From NCBI RefSeq assembly GCF_900108555.1, contig NZ_FNWV01000005.1, positions 62,001 to 126,000 of the forward strand: DNA of 64,000 nt, written 5' to 3'. The translations under genes and the position numbers were made by a program. Below are positions 60,139 through 64,000 of this stretch, piece by piece. The first letter of the stretch is position 1; each line of letters begins with the position of its first letter. The notes beneath the pieces were generated by a model, which saw only the letters and a program-made list of their open reading frames with translations, did not search any database and was not told the DNA's origin. The DNA is from Ruminococcus flavefaciens (GTDB lineage Bacteria; Bacillota; Clostridia; Oscillospirales; Ruminococcaceae).

Positions 60139-61019
60139 TACAGCTCCTTCTTCTGCGGAGCTTCAAGAGTTATCCTGCCAAGCTTGCCGCTTCTGAACTC
60201 ATCAATAACAGTTATGGCTGCACGCTCGGTATTGATCTCTCCGCCTGATATCATCATACCGCGCTTTTTGCCCACCTTTTCAAGGAGCTCAAGTCCTGTA
60301 TCTTCATCGGAAAGCTCGATCTTGTATCTTTCCTTCAAAGACTCGGGGTAATTCTCGGCAAGATAAGCAAGAAGCTTCATCGCAAGCGTTTCAATATCAA
60401 GGATATCGTCGCTTATTGCTCCTGTAAAAGCAAGTCTTACAGCAACGTCCTGATCTTCAAACTTAGGCCACAAAACGCCCGGCATATCAAGCAGCTCGGT
60501 ATTGTTATCAAGCTTTACCCACTGCTTTGTACGCGTAACACCGGGTCTGTCCTCCACCTTAGCGCGTTTTGAGCCTGCCAGTTTATTGATAAGTGAGGAT
60601 TTGCCCACGTTAGGGATACCCACGATCATTAGTCTGACCGCAGCTCCTGTCATACCGTTTTTAGCTCTTTTTTCCATAAGCTCTTTGAGAACGGTATTCT
60701 TTATTGAAGGAAGTATAGCCTTCAAGCCTTTGCCTGATTTGCAGTCAACTGCAAGGGCTTCACTTCCGTTTTGTCTGAAATAATTTATCCACTGCTGAGT
60801 AGTTCGTTCATCAGCAAGATCACTTTTGTTAAGCAGTACAAGTCTTGGTTTATTTCTGGTCATATGATCCATTTCAGGATTGCGGCTGCTCAGAGGAGCG
60901 CGCGCATCAACTATCTCAACAACAGCGTCAACAAGCGAAAGATTAGCCGCTATGAGACGCCTTGTCTTAGCCATATGTCCAGGAAACCACTGGATCTGCT
61001 TCATATCGCTGTTATCCAC
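60138..61019 (-). CDS. rbgA: Ribosome biogenesis GTPase RbgA (YlqF)
   Basis: A 293-residue circularly permuted GTPase: the G4 motif NKSD (in VLLNKSDLAD) comes before G1 (GIPNVGKSSL). RbgA acts in late assembly of the 50S subunit. The start is a GTG at 61019, with GGAGG five bases before it. Upstream lepB and downstream rnhB are closely packed. Confidence 0.95.
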   Translation of the reverse strand: MDNSDMKQIQWFPGHMAKTRRLIAANLSLVDAVVEIVDARAPLSSRNPEMDHMTRNKPRLVLLNKSDLADERTTQQWINYFRQNGSEALAVDCKSGKGLKAILPSIKNTVLKELMEKRAKNGMTGAAVRLMIVGIPNVGKSSLINKLAGSKRAKVEDRPGVTRTKQWVKLDNNTELLDMPGVLWPKFEDQDVAVRLAFTGAISDDILDIETLAMKLLAYLAENYPESLKERYKIELSDEDTGLELLEKVGKKRGMMISGGEINTERAAITVIDEFRSGKLGRITLEAPQKKEL

Positions 61020-61044
61020 AAAAGCCTCCTGTAAACATCTACTT

Positions 61045-61644
61045 TTATTTTACTATGCCTATCTTTTGTGCAGGTGCGGCACGGAACAATACCTTTCCCA
61101 CAACACTGTCTACAGATACAAAACCAATATCGTATGAACGGCTGTCAAGGGAATTTCGCCTGTTATCGCCCATTACAAAGAGATATCCCTTCGGAACGGT
61201 AACAGGATATTTTCCTGTGAATGCTCCCTCATCTGAATGAGTAAGTCCGCTTGTATAGTCCTCTGTCAACTCTTTTCCGTCAACGAATACCTTGCCTCTG
61301 TCAAAGTCGATATCAACGCTCTGTCCCTCGGAAGCTATCACTCGCTTTACCACGGTTTTGCGAGAACATGCTTTTTCATACACCTCGCCGCTGTCATCAA
61401 GAAGATGCGCACTATCGATATCTGCTATTATAATATCGCCGCGTGAATATCTAAAAAACGGCATTGTCTCAACTATAACGGTATCTCCTTGAACAAGCGT
61501 ATTCTCCATTGACTCGCCCTTTACGATATATACTCTGAAACAGTATGTAAATATCATAACTATAACGAAAAACGTTACAAGCAGAGTTTCAAGAAAATCC
61601 ACCGCTTTGCTCAGTAATCCCGAGCCTGCTTTTCCTGTTTTCAT
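61045..61644 (-). CDS. lepB: Type I signal peptidase
   Basis: A 199-residue single-pass serine protease: a basic N-terminus, one membrane helix (about 20-35, LLVTFFVIVMIFTYCF), then the outer catalytic domain with the Ser-Lys dyad, Ser45 in GESMENTL and Lys100 in VVKRVIAS. GDNRRNSLDSR is the box E motif. It follows another signal peptidase gene directly, with no gap. Confidence 0.95.
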   Translation of the reverse strand: MKTGKAGSGLLSKAVDFLETLLVTFFVIVMIFTYCFRVYIVKGESMENTLVQGDTVIVETMPFFRYSRGDIIIADIDSAHLLDDSGEVYEKACSRKTVVKRVIASEGQSVDIDFDRGKVFVDGKELTEDYTSGLTHSDEGAFTGKYPVTVPKGYLFVMGDNRRNSLDSRSYDIGFVSVDSVVGKVLFRAAPAQKIGIVK

Positions 61645-62481
61645 TTAGAAAAGAAGTAACTTGAACTCCTTGATAGGCGAATATCTCAAAACTGCCTTTC
61701 CGTAGATCTGATCCTTTTTGATAAGACCAACATCACCTACACGGCTGTCAGAAGAAGCACGTCTGTTATCGCCCATTACGAAATAATATCCCTCGGGGAT
61801 AGTTATCGGGAAATCAAATGCATCGCCTGCATCGACAACTGTATCCTTTATATAAGGTTCATCAAGTACCTTTCCGTCAACTATGACCTGCTCATTTTCA
61901 GGATCTATCATAAGAGTCTGACCCGGTTCTGCAACAACTCTCTTGATAAGACATTCATTAAGGAATGACTGTGAGATGTCACGCTCTTTTACATTGTTGT
62001 TTTCATCAAGGAGATAAGACTTGTTGTTATCGATCACTATGATATCTCCATAATGCGGACCCGAATAAACAGTTGTCATGAATATTCTGTTGCCGTTAAA
62101 CAAAGTATCGTTCATAGAGTTTCCGTCAACAACTACAGGGTGGAGCAAATATGTGAAAATCATAACAATGACGAATACAGTGAGAAGTGTGGACTCAACT
62201 ATCTCAAGGATATCATCAACGAGCTTGCTTTCTTTCTTAACAGACTCTTCTGAATCCTCTTCGTTATCATCATCGTCTTCCTCTTCGTCGTCCTCGTCTT
62301 CTGCGTCATCATCGCTGTCATCATCATCATCATCAACAGCATCTTCTATGAGCTCTACAGTCTCTTCGGCTGCTTCTTCAACTGTTTCCTCCACTGTCTC
62401 ACTGACAGCTTCCACGGCAGTTTCTTCTATATCGTTTTCTGTTTCGCCATTCTGTAATACGTTCTTTATTTCATCAGCCAT
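61645..62481 (-). CDS. Type I signal peptidase with long acidic cytoplasmic tail
   Basis: A 278-residue signal peptidase. Residues 20-85 form a Glu/Asp-rich tail, with a block at 50-80 that is almost all acidic. A membrane helix (about 95-113, ESTLLTVFVIVMIFTYLL), then the catalytic Ser122 in GNSMNDTL and Lys180 in LIKRVVAE follow. The stop TAA of this gene and the ATG of the next lepB are adjacent. The two are diverged paralogues in the catalytic domain. The acidic tail is unusual for the family and could bind a basic partner, such as SecA, or a ribosome. GGAGG lies seven bases before the ATG. Confidence 0.93.
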   Translation of the reverse strand: MADEIKNVLQNGETENDIEETAVEAVSETVEETVEEAAEETVELIEDAVDDDDDDSDDDAEDEDDEEEDDDDNEEDSEESVKKESKLVDDILEIVESTLLTVFVIVMIFTYLLHPVVVDGNSMNDTLFNGNRIFMTTVYSGPHYGDIIVIDNNKSYLLDENNNVKERDISQSFLNECLIKRVVAEPGQTLMIDPENEQVIVDGKVLDEPYIKDTVVDAGDAFDFPITIPEGYYFVMGDNRRASSDSRVGDVGLIKKDQIYGKAVLRYSPIKEFKLLLF

Positions 62482-62518
62482 AATGCTGCCTCCAGACTAT
62501 AAAATATTAATATGTAGC

Positions 62519-62583
62519 AAAAAAGGGACTTTAAGTCCCTCAAGGAAAGAAGATGAGTCAGCCGAAGCGAGTCGGCTGAACTC
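62519..62583 (-). terminator. Tandem hairpins after rplS
   Basis: AGGGACT/AGTCCCT (62524-62540) is followed by a run of Ts (minus strand) and is a likely terminator. A second stem, GAGTCAGCCGA with TCGGCTGAACTC (62555-62583), lies directly after the rplS stop. They separate rplS from lepB. Confidence 0.75.
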
Positions 62584-62596
62584 AGTCTGCAACCTG

Positions 62597-62941
62597 TTAG
62601 CGGATCTGTTCCTTAACCTTAGCAGCCTTACCAACTCTGTCTCTGAGGTAGTAGAGCTTAGCTCTGCGAACTTTACCGTATCTTACAACCTCTACCTTGT
62701 CAACAACAGGAGAGTGAAGTGGGAATACTCTTTCGATACCGCAGCCGTGAGCTACACGTCTAACAGTGAAAGTTTCGCTGATTCCACCATGCTTCTTTGC
62801 AATTACAGTACCCTCGAAGATCTGGATACGGCTCTTATCGCCTTCCTTGATCTGAACGTGTACCTTTACGGTATCACCTACGTTGAACTGTGGAACATTT
62901 TCCTTCATGCTTGATTCGCTGATTAACTTGAGTGCATCCAT
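62597..62941 (-). CDS. rplS: 50S ribosomal protein L19
   Basis: A 114-residue ribosomal protein of normal length. Signatures are [34 protein letters not shown] and the basic C-terminal [24 protein letters not shown] precedes the ATG. The trmD and rimM genes that often lie upstream are not next to it; a long leader is instead. Confidence 0.98.
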   Translation of the reverse strand: MDALKLISESSMKENVPQFNVGDTVKVHVQIKEGDKSRIQIFEGTVIAKKHGGISETFTVRRVAHGCGIERVFPLHSPVVDKVEVVRYGKVRRAKLYYLRDRVGKAAKVKEQIR

Positions 62942-63148
62942 TTTATTTTCCTCCTAAAATTTCCGAACATTCTTACCTGTCCCGCATTGACCGTTCAGCA
63001 TTCGGCGTATGCAGGAATAATATAATAAATAAGTGTACATAGTACACAGGCTCAGAAATGAGCATCAGGCAGCGGACTATCCGATTTAATGTCTTTCGGC
63101 ATTAACCCTCATTCGGGCATAAAGATGCCCGAACGGATTTCAAATGCT
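62942..63148 (-). promoter_or_regulatory. Long structured leader of rplS
   Basis: About 205 nt between the rplS promoter and start. It has a hairpin TTCGGGCAT/ATGCCCGAA (63112-63133), a second TTAATG/CATTAA region, and near the start CCTGCAT with ATGCGGGACAGG. Ribosomal protein leaders in Firmicutes often bind the protein product to limit synthesis. I could not match it to the known L19 leader by eye. Confidence 0.5.
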
Positions 63149-63153
63149 TTTAT

Positions 63154-63182
63154 ATCATACCACACTTTGACAAAAAATGCAA
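63154..63182 (-). promoter_or_regulatory. Sigma-A promoter of the rplS transcript
   Basis: Minus strand TTGCAT (63182-63177), a 17-base spacer ending in TGG, and TATGAT (63159-63154). Confidence 0.7.
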
Positions 63183-63216
63183 GTGTTTTTTGTGCAAAAA
63201 TATATATTTAATATAT

Positions 63217-64000
63217 TTACTTCTTTCTGAGTATCGCCATTGCTGCATGATGAAGTATCTCAAGATCGTCCGAAGGCGTCTTTTCGAGCATTTCCATGTG
63301 CTCCCTCTCCCATGCTGCTATCTCTTCTTCGGTCATTGAAGCTCCAACTCCGCGGCAGGCTTTCATTCTTCCGTTCCAGCTTTCACGGGTAAACGGCACT
63401 ATAAGATCATAATCCTCGGCATACTCAACATCAAAGTATTCATTTGCGATCTCGGGAACAAATACAGGCTTGCGAGTATAACCTCCGCCAGTCCACTTTG
63501 GATTATACTTCAGAACCAGTTTTTCACTTTCACCTGCAAGCTTGTCATCATCAGGAAGCCATGCCATGAAAAGAATGACAAGTCTGCCGCCTTTTTTCAG
63601 AAGCTTCGCAAGCTTAGGGATAACTTTATCATAATCAAAGTAGAAAAAACACTGGCAAGCGGTGATAACATCGAAACTTTCCTCAGAAAAGTCGAGGTCT
63701 TCTGCCGCAGAGACTACAAAATCAATTTTCATGCCATTTTCTTCGGCAAGCGATTTTGCCTGAGCAATCTGGTTTTCGGATATGTCCGAACCTGTCCACT
63801 CAGCCCCGTATTTGTACATATTCCGCGGCACAACGCCTGTTCCCGTGCCGATGTCAAGAACCCTCTGTCCCTTGACACAAATTCCTCTTTCTGCGACTTT
63901 TCCGAAGAAAACAGGCGGATAAATATCGCGAAATTTAGCATAATCGGAAGATGTACGTCCCCAGTCGAAGGCTTTGCCTCCGTCTATATCATTCTTGAAA
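63217..64000 (-). CDS. Class I SAM-dependent methyltransferase (5' end outside window)
   Basis: The frame stays open to the end of the window, so the true start lies beyond base 64000; at least 260 codons are visible. The SAM-binding motif VLDIGTGTGVVPRN, an acidic loop (SDISENQIAQ), and the later FDVITACQCFFYF and LLKKGGRLVILF motifs fit a UbiE/COQ5-like class I methyltransferase. Its C-terminal half is long and Trp-rich, like clostridial methyltransferases of unknown substrate. An internal ATG at 63831 would cut off the SAM motif, so it is not the start. Confidence 0.88.
   Translation of the reverse strand, partial: FKNDIDGGKAFDWGRTSSDYAKFRDIYPPVFFGKVAERGICVKGQRVLDIGTGTGVVPRNMYKYGAEWTGSDISENQIAQAKSLAEENGMKIDFVVSAAEDLDFSEESFDVITACQCFFYFDYDKVIPKLAKLLKKGGRLVILFMAWLPDDDKLAGESEKLVLKYNPKWTGGGYTRKPVFVPEIANEYFDVEYAEDYDLIVPFTRESWNGRMKACRGVGASMTEEEIAAWEREHMEMLEKTPSDDLEILHHAAMAILRKK

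Noticed and set aside
62078..62914. A 278-codon plus-strand frame, rich in Ser
   Set aside because: It is the antisense image of the GAT/GAA-rich acidic tail of the signal peptidase gene and of rplS.
63217..63831. ATG at 63831 as start of the last methyltransferase
   Set aside because: The frame upstream is open and encodes the SAM-binding motif, so the real start is beyond the window.
1..64000. Mobile elements, prophage, CRISPR or rRNA genes
   Set aside because: No transposase, integrase, phage structural gene, spaced repeat array or rRNA sequence was recognised on either strand.

Overview
The window looks like chromosomal DNA of a Gram-positive, endospore-forming, plant-fibre-degrading anaerobe of the Firmicutes, most likely a Ruminococcus-like member of the Oscillospiraceae. 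The reasons are a Gram-positive PolC replicase, sporulation genes (yunB, bofA, spoIIM, a Spo0A-type DNA-binding protein), a pyrH-frr-uppS-cdsA-dxr-rseP-ispG-polC gene order, a GH5 endoglucanase, and a GH3 beta-glucosidase with the inverted domain order known from Ruminococcus albus. This placement is inference. No rRNA, mobile element, CRISPR array or phage gene was seen.

Layout. 1-9750 is a minus-strand histidine operon, hisZ-hisG-hisD-hisC-hisB-hisH-[P-loop kinase-like]-[tyrosine phosphatase]-[flavodoxin]-hisA-[DUF1648]-hisF-[cytidine deaminase-like], driven by a strong promoter at the end of polC. 9751-21762 is one minus-strand run from pyrH to polC (nucleotide and ribosome recycling genes, undecaprenyl and phospholipid synthesis, the MEP pathway, RseP, RNase Z, PolC) with a frameshifted small membrane gene between ispG and polC. 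21911-22282 holds two tRNA-Ser genes (TGA and GCT) behind a consensus promoter. 22422-33510 has an intracellular-type GH5, an EF-G/Tet-type GTPase fused to a Rae1/YacP-type NYN nuclease domain, yunB, a HAD-methyltransferase fusion, glmS, and a zinc-ribbon/SPFH cluster. 33584-43030 carries an ArsC-like protein, the GH3, a stand-alone Spo0A output domain, an acyl-CoA ligase, pyrimidine-nucleoside phosphorylase, a bofA cluster of small proteins and a phosphodiesterase. 43047-50890 has two ECF sigma/membrane anti-sigma pairs flanking DUF624, spoIIM, proC and a radical SAM pair. 50894-56900 is protein quality control (clpC-like, clpX, clpP, tig) with a 45-residue Cys-rich peptide gene. 56951-63182 is an rplS-lepB-lepB-rbgA-rnhB-yraN-thrC-phosphoesterase run behind a long rplS leader. 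The window ends inside a methyltransferase gene.

How the genes fit together. Most are housekeeping and their order explains itself: histidine synthesis, the envelope lipid and isoprenoid chain, and secretion with ribosome assembly. The accessory interest lies in the translational GTPase-nuclease fusion, which joins a factor that enters the ribosomal A site with a domain whose stand-alone homologue cuts mRNA there; in the sporulation-linked small proteins; in a ClpC-like unfoldase without its M-domain; and in a second signal peptidase with a very acidic cytoplasmic tail. Many transcription units have a recognisable sigma-A promoter with a 17-base spacer and a U-tract hairpin terminator, so operon boundaries can be read with fair confidence.
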